Shown here: piece after piece, positions 50,975-60,208 of the stretch | Position numbering within the stretch: position 1 is the first letter of the stretch | Layout of the letters: each line of letters opens with the position of its first letter | Assembly (NCBI RefSeq): GCF_000717185.1 | Contig: NZ_JNYE01000015.1 | Coordinates: 46,134-110,133 of the forward strand | DNA from: Kitasatospora phosalacinea | Lineage (GTDB): Bacteria; Actinomycetota; Actinomycetes; Streptomycetales; Streptomycetaceae | Direction: 5' to 3' | Length of the DNA stretch: 64,000 bases | Notes under the pieces: model-generated | What the model saw: only the letters and a program-made list of their open reading frames with translations | Databases searched by the model: none | Told to the model about the DNA's origin: nothing | Program-made: the position numbers and the translations under genes

Positions 50975-51247
50975 GTGCTGGCGCTGGCCCGCAACGCCGA
51001 CGACCCCCAGGTCGTCGGCCTGGTCCCGCCCGCCGGCTCGGGCCTGCGCCACCTCCCGGACGGCAGCGGCAAGGCGCAGCACTTCATCATCGCCGTCCAC
51101 AACATCCTGATCGGCACGGCCCAGTGGTCCGACGGCCGCACCAGGGACTTCGACACCTTGGCGGGACAGCTCTCGCCGCTGTGCGTCAGCGTCGCCCGGA
51201 ACATCCCGGGTTGGACCGACTCCGCTCAGTCCAGCGGGACGGCGTAG
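50975..51247 (+). pseudogene. Gene fragment with coding-type base composition
   Basis: A 90-codon frame with near-100 percent G/C at third positions (MLALARNADDPQVVGL..., then GKAQHFIIAVHNILIGTAQW). It starts immediately after a terminator, has no visible ribosome-binding site, and overlaps the end of the minus-strand GNAT gene by 22 nt. It reads as a 5'-truncated remnant of an unidentified protein, but a genuine short gene is possible. Confidence 0.35.
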
Positions 51248-52017
51248 ACCGGCTCCCGGCCGTGGACCGCGAACCCGGCCTTCTGCAGGATCGGGCCGGA
51301 CGTCGCCGGGTTGCCCTTCACCAGGGCCATCCGCGCGCCGTGCGCCGCCGCGTAGGAGAGCCGGGCCGCCAGCAGCGCCCGGTACACCCCGCGGCCGCGC
51401 CGGGCCGGGACGACCGCGCCGCCGGTGAGCCGGGCGACGCCGTCCACCAGCGCGACGCCGCCCGTCCCGGCCGGTTCGCCGTCCACGTAGGCGACCAGCG
51501 TCCCGCCCCCGCCCGCCGGGACGCTCCGCGCACCCCGCTCCGCCACCCGCCCGGCCCGCTCCGCGGGCGGCAGCGCGCCGCCGAACCCGGCGGCCTCCGC
51601 GGCCACGGCGTCGAGCGCGGTCGCGGTGTCCGTCGCCCAGCGCAACTCCACCTCCACGGTGGGCGGTTGCAGCTCCGGCGCGCCCCGGGACAGGTCGGCG
51701 GCCAGGATCTCCAGGTCGAGCTTGACCCGCCCGCCGCGGGCCGCCAGCTCCTCCGCCAGCCCGGCCGGGTCCCCGATCAGCACCTGCCAGTCCAGCACCC
51801 GCGGCCCGAGCGTCCGGGCCAGCGCCAGCACGGCGTCCACGGCCTCGGGCAGCGGGGCGGCGGCGGGCGTGAAGGAGACCACCGAGAGGTCGAAGGAGTA
51901 GTGCTCGGGCAGTCGCAGCACGGTGCACGTCCCGTCCCGGAACACCTCCGCGTCGTCCGGCATCCACACCCAGGCCGCTCCGGCAGCGGCGACCGCGTCG
52001 ATCGACAGTTCGCTCAT
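51226..52017 (-). CDS. GNAT family N-acetyltransferase
   Basis: A 263-residue protein. The N-terminal 130 residues have no clear assignment; the C-terminal half is a GNAT domain with TLVAYVDGEPAGTGGVALVDGVARLTGGAVVPARRGRGVYRALLAARLSYAA as the core, split here for length, and a terminal RMALVKGNPATSGPILQKAGFAVHG motif B. Two-domain GNATs of this type acetylate small molecules or act as self-resistance enzymes. Confidence 0.82.
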   Translation of the reverse strand: MSELSIDAVAAAGAAWVWMPDDAEVFRDGTCTVLRLPEHYSFDLSVVSFTPAAAPLPEAVDAVLALARTLGPRVLDWQVLIGDPAGLAEELAARGGRVKLDLEILAADLSRGAPELQPPTVEVELRWATDTATALDAVAAEAAGFGGALPPAERAGRVAERGARSVPAGGGGTLVAYVDGEPAGTGGVALVDGVARLTGGAVVPARRGRGVYRALLAARLSYAAAHGARMALVKGNPATSGPILQKAGFAVHGREPVYAVPLD

Positions 52018-52095
52018 CCGCCCAACCTAGGGGCCCCGGCGGGCACGGTTCGCACACCGTTGCAGAACCACGACGTCCCCGAACGCCGCGGAAGG

Positions 52096-52339
52096 TCAGC
52101 CCGCCCCGCCCGGCGCGGGGGTGAGCGGTTCGCCGTTCAGCTCGCGGCAGTGCGCGCCGAGGTCCCACCACAGGCAGCCGTCCGCCATCAGGTAGGGGTA
52201 CGTGCCGCGGACGCCGCCGCCGCGCTGGAGCGCGTCGGCAACCGCGTGCAGGTAGGCGGCCAGGTCGGGCCAGCCAGGTGTCGATCCGGTGCCAGGAGGC
52301 GGTGACCGGGGGGACGGGGTGCGGGTTCACGGTGTCCAT
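52096..52339 (-). pseudogene. Frameshifted small protein gene
   Basis: An ATG at 52339 opens MDTVNPHPVPPVTASWHRIDTWL; a single-base slip near 52270 moves the frame to WPDLAAYLHAVADALQRGG..., which continues cleanly to a stop at 52096. Spliced, it is a coherent protein of about 80 residues with two Trp and two Cys. The second part has no start codon of its own. The family is uncertain. Confidence 0.55.
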
Positions 52340-52396
52340 CCTGCCGGTCGGCAGCGCTGTCGGTGGCGGCGGCTACGGTCTGTGCGCAGTGGGCGG

Positions 52397-52453
52397 CCGG
52401 TCCGCGGGCGGGAGCCCGGGGGTAGCCGGTTCGCGGGCGGGAGCCCGGGGGCG
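52397..52453. repeat. 29-bp direct repeat upstream of the MoxR gene
   Basis: Two copies with period 29 (52397-52425 and 52426-52453) of CCGGTCCGCGGGCGGGAGCC-type sequence, ending 83 nt before the MoxR start. Confidence 0.8.
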
Positions 52454-52536
52454 GGTGGCCCGCGGGGGCTTGAGAGGATCGTCCCCGTACTCGCCGCTGC
52501 ACCACCGGTTTCCCCATCTGCCTCGAGGATTGCGCG

Positions 52537-53631
52537 ATGCCCGTTCCGACCGCCGACCGTCCCGACATGCAGCGTCCGCCCGCCGAGGTGCGCTTCGCGG
52601 AGGAGTTGGCGGTGCTGCGCGAGCGGGACGGGGGGCCGCGGCCGCCGGGGTGGGAGTTGAGCCTGCGGGCGGCGCGCAGTTTCGTGGTGGGGGACGAACG
52701 GGCCGGGGTGAGCCGGAAGTTCGTGGGGAACGCGGCGCTGGTGGAGCGGGCGCTGGTGACGTTGGCGACCGATCGCGGGCTGATGCTGGTGGGTGAGCCG
52801 GGAACGGCGAAGTCGCTGCTGTCGGAGCTGATCGCGGCGGCGGTGAGCGGGACGTCCACGCTGACGGTGCAGGGCGGGGCGGCGACCACCGAGGACCAGA
52901 TCAAGTACGGGTGGAACTACGCGCTGTTGGTGTCGGAGGGCCCGTCGACGCGTTCGCTGGTGCCCGCGCCGATGCTGAAGGGCATGGCGTCGGGGAAGGT
53001 CGTCCGGTTCGAGGAGATCACCCGCTGCCCGCTGGAGGTGCAGGACTGCCTGCTCTCGCTGCTGTCCGAACGGGTGCTGGCGGTACCGGAGTTGGACGGC
53101 CCGGACGGCATGGTGTTCGCGAGCGCCGGGTTCAACGTGATCGCCACCGCGAACACCCGGGACCGGGGCGTCAACGAGATGAGTGCCGCGCTGAAGCGCC
53201 GCTTCAACTTCGAAACGGTGTTCCCGATCGCCGACTTCGACACCGAAGTCGCCCTGGTGGAGGCCGAGTCGGCGGCGCTGCTGCGCCGGTCCGGCGTCGA
53301 GCCGGCCCCGAACCGGGACCTGCTGGAGGTGCTGGTGGCGACGTTCCGCGAGCTGCGTTCGCCGGACGCGGGCGGCGGGCGGAGCGGGTCGGCGGTACTG
53401 AGCACCGCCGAGGCGGTGTCGGTGGCGCACGCGGTGGGGGTGCGCGGCTGGTTCCTGCGCCAGGAGCCGGGCAGCGCGGCCGACTTGGTGACCTGCCTGG
53501 CCGGTACGGCGGCCAAGGACAATCCGGACGACCTGGCCCGGCTGCGGCGCTTCCTGGAGCAGCAGGCGGACCGCCGCAAGGGCGACCGCTGGCGCGAACT
53601 GTACGACGCCCGGCACCTGCTGGCCGACTGA
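52537..53631 (+). CDS. MoxR-type AAA+ ATPase (YehL-like)
   Basis: A 364-residue AAA+ protein of the MoxR group. Walker A is GEPGTAKS (residues 86-93), Walker B VVRFEEI (about 167), sensor 1 IATANTRDRG (about 213) and the Arg finger in NEMSAALKRRF (about 229). The AAA_lid C-terminal region ends in a basic helix. MoxR ATPases remodel or load VWA-domain partners. Its TGA overlaps the ATG of the DUF5682-VWA gene (TGATG), so the two are coupled. It corresponds to E. coli YehL by order and sequence type. Confidence 0.85.
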   Translation: MPVPTADRPDMQRPPAEVRFAEELAVLRERDGGPRPPGWELSLRAARSFVVGDERAGVSRKFVGNAALVERALVTLATDRGLMLVGEPGTAKSLLSELIAAAVSGTSTLTVQGGAATTEDQIKYGWNYALLVSEGPSTRSLVPAPMLKGMASGKVVRFEEITRCPLEVQDCLLSLLSERVLAVPELDGPDGMVFASAGFNVIATANTRDRGVNEMSAALKRRFNFETVFPIADFDTEVALVEAESAALLRRSGVEPAPNRDLLEVLVATFRELRSPDAGGGRSGSAVLSTAEAVSVAHAVGVRGWFLRQEPGSAADLVTCLAGTAAKDNPDDLARLRRFLEQQADRRKGDRWRELYDARHLLAD

Positions 53632-56600
53632 TGGCGCCGACCACGGCACGCCCGGAGGCGGTCTTCCTGGGCGTGCGGCACCACTCGCCCGCCTGCGCGG
53701 CCCTGGTGGCGCGCACCGTACGGGAGTTGCGCCCGGCGCACGTGCTGGTCGAGGGCCCGGCGGACCTGAACCCGCGGCTGGACGAGCTGCTGCTGGGCCA
53801 CGAGCTGCCGGTCGCGGTGTTCAGCCACTACCGGGACGAGGAGCGGACGGCGACGTCCTGGGCGCCGCTGTGCGCGTACTCGCCGGAGTGGGTGGCGCTG
53901 ACCGAGGGGCGGGCGGCGGGCGCGCAGGTGCGTTTCGTCGACCTCCCGGCCTGGCACTCGGCGTTCACCGACCGTCCGCGGCCGCTGGCGAACCGGTTCG
54001 CGGACGCGGAGGCCCGGTACGCGGAGGCGACCGAGCGGCTGTGCCGGGCCTTCGGGACGGAGTCCCCGGACACCCTGTGGGACGGCCTGTTCGAGCTGCC
54101 GGAGCAGGAGGGGCTGGCCGAACGGCTGTACGCCTACTTCGAGTTGGTGCGCGGCGACGCGGCCGCGGACGAGGGCGACGCGGCCCGCGAGGCGTACATG
54201 GCGCGCTGGGTGCGGGCCGCGCTGGCCCGCGCCGAGGGGCCGGTGCTGGTGGTCACCGGCGGTTTCCACACGCCCGCGCTGCGGGCCCTGGCCGCGTCCG
54301 GTCCGGTCGAGGCGGAGTGGCCCCGGGTGCCGCGGCCGCCGGAGGGCGCGGTCGGCGGGAGCCACCTGGTGCCGTACTCCTTCCGGCAGTTGGACGCGTT
54401 CGGCGGCTACCAGTCCGGCATGCCCTCCCCCGGCTACTACCAACTGCTGTGGGAGCGCGGCGCGCAGGGCGCGGCGGACGGCCTGGTCGCGGAGGTGGTG
54501 CGGCGGCTGCGGGCGGCGAAGGTGCGGGTGTCGACGGCCGACCTGATCGCGGCCCGCACCCTCGCCGAGGGCCTGGCGGCGGTGCGCGGGCACCGGACGC
54601 GTTCGCGGGCCGACGTGCTGGACGGCCTGGTCTCGGGGCTGGTCGGCGAGGCGCTGGAGGAACCGCTGCCCTGGCAGGTCCGCGGGCGGCCGACCTCCGG
54701 GACGGATCCGCTGGTGCGGGCCCTGGTCGCGGCGGGCACCGGCGAGCGCCGCGGCCGCCTGCACCCGGACACGCCCGCGCCGCCGCTGGTCCACGACGTG
54801 GCGGCCGAACAGGCCGTCTGCGGCGTCGAGTTGGGCCTGTCGGCGACGGCCGACCTGACCGGCCCCGAGGGGCTGCGGCGCAGCCGCTTCCTGCACCGGC
54901 TGCGGGTGCTGGGCGTGCCGGGCCACGACCGGGAGAGCGGGCCGACCGGCGGCGGCGACCCGGTGTTCACCGAGCACTGGGTGCCGTCCCCGCGCGGCTG
55001 GGCGCACCGGCGCGACGCCGCGCTGATCGAGGCCGGGGCGTACGGGGCGCAGGTGTCCGACGCGGCGGCCGTGGTGCTGGCCGAGCGGGCCCGGGACGCG
55101 GGCACGGACCCGGCGGCGCTGGCCGGGCTGCTGTTCGACGCCGTCCTGTGCGGGGTCGGTGCGCTGACCGGGGAGCTGCTGGAGACGCTGGCCGCGCGCA
55201 TCGGGCGGGTTCCCGAACTCGGCGCGGTGGGCGAGGTGTTGGCCACCACCCTGGACCTGTGGCGGCACGACCGGGTCTACGGCGTCGGCGCCGACCCGCG
55301 GCTGGCCGGGCTGGTCGACGCGGCCCTGCAACGGGTGCTGTGGCTCTCCGAGGGCCTGCACGGCGGTGCCAGCGGTTCCGGCGGCGCCGGTGTCGACCGC
55401 GGCCGCCTGCGGGCCGTCACCGCGGCCCGCGACGCCCTCCGGCACGCCGACCCCGTCCTCTCCCTCCCGCGCTCCGCGGCCCTGGCCACCGCGGCCCGGA
55501 TCGCCGCGGACGCCGCCGCTCCCCCGGACCTGCGCGGCGCGGCCCTCGGGCTGCACTGGTCGCTGTCCGCGGACGTCGCGGCGGCAGCCACCGCACCCGC
55601 CACCGAAGCCGCCAGCGCACCGGCCACCGCACCGGCCACCGCCGCGTTCTCGCCCGCGGCGGTGGCCGGGCAGGCGCGGGCGCTGGCCGGTGAGCCGGAG
55701 CGCCTGGGCGACTGGCTGTCGGGGCTGTTCGTGCTGGCGCGCGAGCAGTTGACGGGGCCCGCCCTGGACACGGTCGGTGACGCGTCACTGTTCGATGCCC
55801 TGGACGCGATCGTCACCGGGCTGCCGACTGCCGAGTTCCTGTCCGGCCTGCCCGCGCTGCGCCAGGCCTTCGGCTACTTCCCGCCGCGCGAACGCGAGCG
55901 GATCGCCCAGCGCCTGCTGGCCCTCCGCGGTCGCACCGGCTCGGCCCGCGGCCTGCTGCGCACCAGCGCCGACCCGGCCCTGCTCGCCCGCGCCGCCGGC
56001 CTCGAACTCGCCGTCACCGACCTGCTGGCCCGCCACGGCCTCTCCCCGACCCCGACACCGACACCGACCTCGGCCGCACCATCACCTGAACTCCCTGAGG
56101 CCCCCCACCCCGAACCCGCCCTCCCCGCCTCCGCCCCCCTCCCGGGCGAGGGCTCCCCGGACGAGGGCCTCCCGGACGAGGGCCTGGAGCGCTGGCGGCT
56201 GATCCTCGGCGCGGCCGCCGAACGCTGCACCGGCGGCCTCGGCAAGCTCGCGGCCGCCCAGGACGCCGCGCTGGAGTGGCTGTACGGGCGCGACCCGGAG
56301 GCGGGCCGCCGCGGGGTCCGCCGGGGCGGTCCCGGCTCCGGCGGCGACGGTTCGCGCACCGGCGGCAGCGAGGCGTCCCGGGTGACGCCCGTGGACTGGC
56401 TGGAGGACGTACACCGGCTGTTCCCGAAGGAGACCGTGGAGCGGCTGGAGCGGGACGCGGTGGAGCGGTACGGGATCGACGAGATCGTCACCGACCCGGA
56501 GGTGCTCTCCCGGGTGGAGCCGAGCCCGGCGCTGCTGCGCGCCGTGCTGCGCACCAAGCACCTGATGAACCCGGAACTCCTCTCGCTGGCCCGCAAGTTG

Positions 56601-57317
56601 GTCGAGTCCGTGGTGCGCGAGCTGCTGGAGCGGATGCGCCCCGAGGTGCGCCGGGCGTTCACGGGTGCCCGGGCGCCGGGCCGCAGCCGGTTCCCGCTCG
56701 CCCGGAACTTCGACTTCCGCTCCACCGTGCGGGCGAACCTGGCGCACTACCAGCCGGAGCAGCGGCGGCTGCTGATCGAGCGGCCGTACTTCCACACCCG
56801 GACGCGGCGCACCCTGGAGCAGTGGCAACTGGTGCTGCTGGTCGACCAGTCGGGCTCGATGGTCGGGTCGGTGATCCATTCGGCGGTGACGGCGGCCTGC
56901 CTGTGGAACCTGCCGGGGCTGCGCACCCACCTGGTGGCGTTCGACACCTCGGTGGTGGACCTGACGGAGGACGTGACGGACCCGGTGGAGCTGCTGATGC
57001 GGGTGCAGTTGGGCGGCGGCACCGACATCGCCCGGGCGGTGGACTACGGGACCGGCCTGCTGGACAACCCGCGGCGCAGCATCGTGGTGCTGGTGTCGGA
57101 CTTCTACGAGGGCGGCGACGTCGGCCGACTGCTGCGCGGGGTAAGGAAGTTGGTGGAGCAGGGCACCACGGTGCTCGGGCTGGCGGCGTTGGACGAGGAG
57201 GCCGATCCGGTGTACGACCGCGAACTGGCGGCCCGGCTGGTCGGGTTGGGTGCGCACGTGGGTGCGATGACGCCGGGCGCGCTGGCCGCGTTCGTGGCGG
57301 AGAAGGTGGGCCGGTGA
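53631..57317 (+). CDS. DUF5682-VWA fusion protein (YehM plus YehP)
   Basis: A 1228-residue two-part protein. The N-terminal DUF5682 region (about 1-820) opens FLGVRHHSPACA and HVLVEGPADLN, as in YehM. A Pro-rich acidic linker (about 825-850) leads to the C-terminal part (about 851-1228). That part has the ERWRLILG start of YehP-type proteins and a VWA domain with the MIDAS motif DQSGSM (D1072, S1074, S1076), a second metal site at GGGTDIAR and a D in VVLVSDFYEGG. E. coli encodes the two halves separately. The GTGA overlap with the next gene implies coupled translation. Confidence 0.8.
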   Translation: MAPTTARPEAVFLGVRHHSPACAALVARTVRELRPAHVLVEGPADLNPRLDELLLGHELPVAVFSHYRDEERTATSWAPLCAYSPEWVALTEGRAAGAQVRFVDLPAWHSAFTDRPRPLANRFADAEARYAEATERLCRAFGTESPDTLWDGLFELPEQEGLAERLYAYFELVRGDAAADEGDAAREAYMARWVRAALARAEGPVLVVTGGFHTPALRALAASGPVEAEWPRVPRPPEGAVGGSHLVPYSFRQLDAFGGYQSGMPSPGYYQLLWERGAQGAADGLVAEVVRRLRAAKVRVSTADLIAARTLAEGLAAVRGHRTRSRADVLDGLVSGLVGEALEEPLPWQVRGRPTSGTDPLVRALVAAGTGERRGRLHPDTPAPPLVHDVAAEQAVCGVELGLSATADLTGPEGLRRSRFLHRLRVLGVPGHDRESGPTGGGDPVFTEHWVPSPRGWAHRRDAALIEAGAYGAQVSDAAAVVLAERARDAGTDPAALAGLLFDAVLCGVGALTGELLETLAARIGRVPELGAVGEVLATTLDLWRHDRVYGVGADPRLAGLVDAALQRVLWLSEGLHGGASGSGGAGVDRGRLRAVTAARDALRHADPVLSLPRSAALATAARIAADAAAPPDLRGAALGLHWSLSADVAAAATAPATEAASAPATAPATAAFSPAAVAGQARALAGEPERLGDWLSGLFVLAREQLTGPALDTVGDASLFDALDAIVTGLPTAEFLSGLPALRQAFGYFPPRERERIAQRLLALRGRTGSARGLLRTSADPALLARAAGLELAVTDLLARHGLSPTPTPTPTSAAPSPELPEAPHPEPALPASAPLPGEGSPDEGLPDEGLERWRLILGAAAERCTGGLGKLAAAQDAALEWLYGRDPEAGRRGVRRGGPGSGGDGSRTGGSEASRVTPVDWLEDVHRLFPKETVERLERDAVERYGIDEIVTDPEVLSRVEPSPALLRAVLRTKHLMNPELLSLARKLVESVVRELLERMRPEVRRAFTGARAPGRSRFPLARNFDFRSTVRANLAHYQPEQRRLLIERPYFHTRTRRTLEQWQLVLLVDQSGSMVGSVIHSAVTAACLWNLPGLRTHLVAFDTSVVDLTEDVTDPVELLMRVQLGGGTDIARAVDYGTGLLDNPRRSIVVLVSDFYEGGDVGRLLRGVRKLVEQGTTVLGLAALDEEADPVYDRELAARLVGLGAHVGAMTPGALAAFVAEKVGR

Positions 57318-59404
57318 GCGCGCCCCGGGCGGACCTGCTGGCGCTGGACGCCGACACGCTGGCCGCGCTGGCCAACCGCGGCCTGGTGAAGCGGGCGGCG
57401 CGCGAACTGGAGGCGGGCGCGGGCCCGTCGGTGGCACTGGGCGTGGACGGCGAGGTGTCGGCCGCGTTCCCGGACGGCAGCCGGACGGCCCTGCCGGTCG
57501 GGGTCCCGCTGGAGGGGGGCACCTGCAGCTGCCCCGCGCCGGGCGTGTGCCGCCACCTGGTGGGCCTGGTCCTCGCCTACCAGGCCCAGGCCCAGCCCCA
57601 GGCCCAGACCCGAACCGACTCCCCCGCCGCCGGCTCCCCGGCCGTCGAACCCACTGACGCCGAGCCCACCGGCACCCGGCCCACCGACACCCCACCCACC
57701 GACACCCGGCCCACCGAAGCCCGGCCCGCGGCCCCGCAGGATCCAGCCCCCGGGGCAGCGCAACTCCCCTGGTCCCCGGCCGAGTTCGACGACGCCGCGC
57801 TGCTGGCGGCGTTCGGCCGTCCGGCCCTGGCGGCGGCCCGGCGGGCCTGGGAGCGCGGGGTGCGGGCGACGGTGCAGCGGATGGACGCCGAGCACCCGGC
57901 GCCCTCGGTGGAGCTGCCGAGCTGCACCGTCCGGTTCCCCGTCCCGCACAGCCTGAACTTCGCGCTCAGCGGGGCGACTTCGGCCCGGCACGGCGAGCTG
58001 GTGACGCTCGCGGCCTGGGCGTTCCGGGCGGCGGACGAGGAGGGCGCCCCGTCGGGGGCGGCCCGCACGGTGGGCGGGGGCGAGCCGTCCCGGCGGGCGA
58101 AGGCCGCGGCGGAGGACCCGCTGGCGGCGGTGGCGGCCCTCGCGGAGGAGCTGCTGCGCACCGGGACGGCCCGCACCGGCCCGGTCCTGCAGGCCCGACT
58201 GGCGCGCGCCGAAGCGGCGTTGACGTCCGCCTCGGCGCACTGGCCGGCGGCCGCGGCGGCCGAGCTGCGGGCGCAGCTGGCGGCGTACGCGGACCGGGAC
58301 ACCCGCTACGACCCGGACCGGGTGGCCGAGTTGCTGGCGGAGCTGCTGGCCCGGCACCGGGCCGCGGACCGGGTGCTGGCGCTGGGCAGCGGGGAGAGCG
58401 CCGTCACGCAGCTGCGCCGCACCCGGCTGGTCGCGCTGGGCTGCCGGGTGTCCGGCGGGAGCGGCCCGGAGCGGTGCGCGGAGGTGTACCTGGCGCAGCC
58501 GGACGCCGGGATCGCCCTGGTGCTGCGCAAGCGCTGGACGCTGGCGGCGGGCCAGGCGGGGACGGGCGCCGAGCTGGCGGGCCGACGGCTGCTGGGGCAC
58601 TCGGTGCGGGCGCTGGCCGGGTCGAACCTGGTCAGCGAGTCGGTCTCGCGCAGTGCGGGGCGGACCGTCACGGTGGAGCGCGGCCGGATCGCGTCCACCA
58701 GCGTCACGCCGCTCGGTGACGCCTGGACGTCGCTGCCCGCGCCGCTGCTGCTGCGGGACGCGGCGGCCCGGCTGCGGGCGCTGGGCGGGCGTCCGCCGCG
58801 GCTGGTGCGGCCGCGGATCGAGGCGGAGAACGCGCACGTGCTGGCCGTGGCGGAGATCGGCCCGCTGGGCTACGACCCGGCCCGGCAGCGGCTGGAGGCG
58901 ACGGTGCGGGACGCCGCGGGGACGGCGGTGCTGGTCTCCGCCGAGCACGACGCGCTCTGTCCGGGCCGGATCGACGCGCTGGCGGCGGCCCTGGAGTCCG
59001 GCACGGTCTCGCACGTCAGCGGTCTGCTGCGGCAGGCCGCGGGCCGTCCGGTGCTCGACCCGCTGGCGGTGCGCACCGGCGCGGGGCTGGTGCACCCGGA
59101 CCTGGCCGCGGAGGGCGAGCCGCACCCGTTCGACGTGCTGCCGCCGGTCGTCGGCGATCCGCTGACGGAGGCGCTGACCGCGGCCCGCACGGCGCTCGCC
59201 GAACTCGCCCGCACCGGCCTGGACACCGCCCTGCCCCACCGACTCGCCCCGGCTGCCGCGCACTTGCGCCGCACCGGGCTGCGCACCGCGGCCGCCCTGC
59301 TGGACGCGCTGGCCGCCGACCCGGCCCCGGCCCGCTGGGCGGACGCCGCGCTCCACCTGCTGACCGCCCTCGACCTGCACCGGGAGGAGGCCGGGCGGCC
59401 CTGA
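57314..59404 (+). CDS. SWIM zinc-finger protein (YehQ-like)
   Basis: A 696-residue protein. The SWIM motif CSCPAPGVCRHL (C71, C73, C79, H81) fits CxC-x5-CxH and could bind nucleic acid or protein. The preceding region ALANRGLVKRAARELEAG is the usual lead-in. A Pro/Thr-rich repeat (about 95-150, with PTDTRPTE-type units) follows. The rest is helical and unassigned, as in YehQ. GTG at 57314 overlaps the previous stop. Probably works with the ATPase and fusion protein. Confidence 0.75.
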   Translation: MSAPRADLLALDADTLAALANRGLVKRAARELEAGAGPSVALGVDGEVSAAFPDGSRTALPVGVPLEGGTCSCPAPGVCRHLVGLVLAYQAQAQPQAQTRTDSPAAGSPAVEPTDAEPTGTRPTDTPPTDTRPTEARPAAPQDPAPGAAQLPWSPAEFDDAALLAAFGRPALAAARRAWERGVRATVQRMDAEHPAPSVELPSCTVRFPVPHSLNFALSGATSARHGELVTLAAWAFRAADEEGAPSGAARTVGGGEPSRRAKAAAEDPLAAVAALAEELLRTGTARTGPVLQARLARAEAALTSASAHWPAAAAAELRAQLAAYADRDTRYDPDRVAELLAELLARHRAADRVLALGSGESAVTQLRRTRLVALGCRVSGGSGPERCAEVYLAQPDAGIALVLRKRWTLAAGQAGTGAELAGRRLLGHSVRALAGSNLVSESVSRSAGRTVTVERGRIASTSVTPLGDAWTSLPAPLLLRDAAARLRALGGRPPRLVRPRIEAENAHVLAVAEIGPLGYDPARQRLEATVRDAAGTAVLVSAEHDALCPGRIDALAAALESGTVSHVSGLLRQAAGRPVLDPLAVRTGAGLVHPDLAAEGEPHPFDVLPPVVGDPLTEALTAARTALAELARTGLDTALPHRLAPAAAHLRRTGLRTAAALLDALAADPAPARWADAALHLLTALDLHREEAGRP

Positions 59405-59469
59405 GCCCGGGTCCTCCCGTCGGACGGGCCCGTAGTACAGTCCCCGGAACGATCATGGGGAGGGAACCG

Positions 59470-60066
59470 ATGGCACGACGACGCCGCCGTCAGATCGCCT
59501 GGACGCTCAGAGGGCTGGCGCTGCTCGCCGGCCTGGCCTTCCTGCCGGGTGCGCTCGGCGCCCGCTCGGGCGGGCTGGTGGAGGCGGAGCGGCTGTTCAA
59601 CCACCCGGTGCAGCTGCTCGGCACCGCGTTGGTGCTGGTCGTGGTCTCGCTGGTGGTCGAGTTCGAGTTCCGCACCAAGTTCTCGCAGATCGGCTGCGCC
59701 GTCGCCCTGGTGGCGCTCATCGCCGTCTCGGTGCCGGTCGCCCTCCTGGGCCTGGCCCTCGACGACGACGACCGCCCGTTGGACCGGAAGACCCACCCCG
59801 ACCGCCCGGACCTGGCGCTGACCGTGACCGACGTCGCCTTCTCCGTCGACCCGCTCTACCAGGTGGAGGTGGTGACCGGCACCGGCTGGTCCGCCCGCCA
59901 CTGGGAACTCGGCGTGTGGGGGGAGGACAGCGGGCACGGCTACTACGAGGGCGCGTCCTGGACCGGCCCGGACCGGATCACGGTGACCTCCGACGAGGAG
60001 ACCGCCGTCTTCGTCCTCGACCCCGCCACCGGCCGCCCCGGCGCCCCGCAGGTCACGAAGCGCTGA
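59470..60066 (+). CDS. Small two-segment membrane protein
   Basis: A 198-residue protein with a basic N-terminus, a membrane segment (about 12-32, WTLRGLALLAGLAFLPGALG), a second and third hydrophobic stretch (about 47-62 LLGTALVLVVVSLVV and 74-94 GCAVALVALIAVSVPVALLG), and a soluble C-terminal domain (about 100-198) of beta-type sequence with Trp (TGTGWSARHWELGVWGED). No family recognised. GGGGAGGGAA precedes ATG 59470; TACAGT at 59436-59441 is a plausible -10. Confidence 0.65.
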   Translation: MARRRRRQIAWTLRGLALLAGLAFLPGALGARSGGLVEAERLFNHPVQLLGTALVLVVVSLVVEFEFRTKFSQIGCAVALVALIAVSVPVALLGLALDDDDRPLDRKTHPDRPDLALTVTDVAFSVDPLYQVEVVTGTGWSARHWELGVWGEDSGHGYYEGASWTGPDRITVTSDEETAVFVLDPATGRPGAPQVTKR

Positions 60067-60131
60067 CCGCCCCGGCCGGGCCGCCCCTGCTCCCCCCGTG
60101 CGAGAAGGGCGGAAAAACTTTCCGGTTCCCG

Positions 60132-60158
60132 TGTCGATCCGGGGCCGGGCCGTTCGAC
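60132..60158 (+). promoter_or_regulatory. ECF42-type promoter
   Basis: TGTCGA (60132-60137) and CGAC (60155-60158) separated by 17 bp match the ECF42-group signature (TGTCGA at -35 and CGA/TC at -10). They precede the DGPF gene by 50 nt, so the sigma factor probably activates its own operon. Confidence 0.7.
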
Positions 60159-60208
60159 CTTGGGGTAGAGAGGGCCGGAGGAAGGCCCCCGGAACGAGGA
60201 GCAGGACG

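Larger units (their letters stand above)
52018..52536. other. 519-bp region between the GNAT gene and the MoxR operon
   Basis: Contains the frameshifted minus-strand remnant at 52096-52339, a 29-bp direct repeat (52397-52453), and the promoter region of the MoxR gene. No intact gene is supported. Confidence 0.5.
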
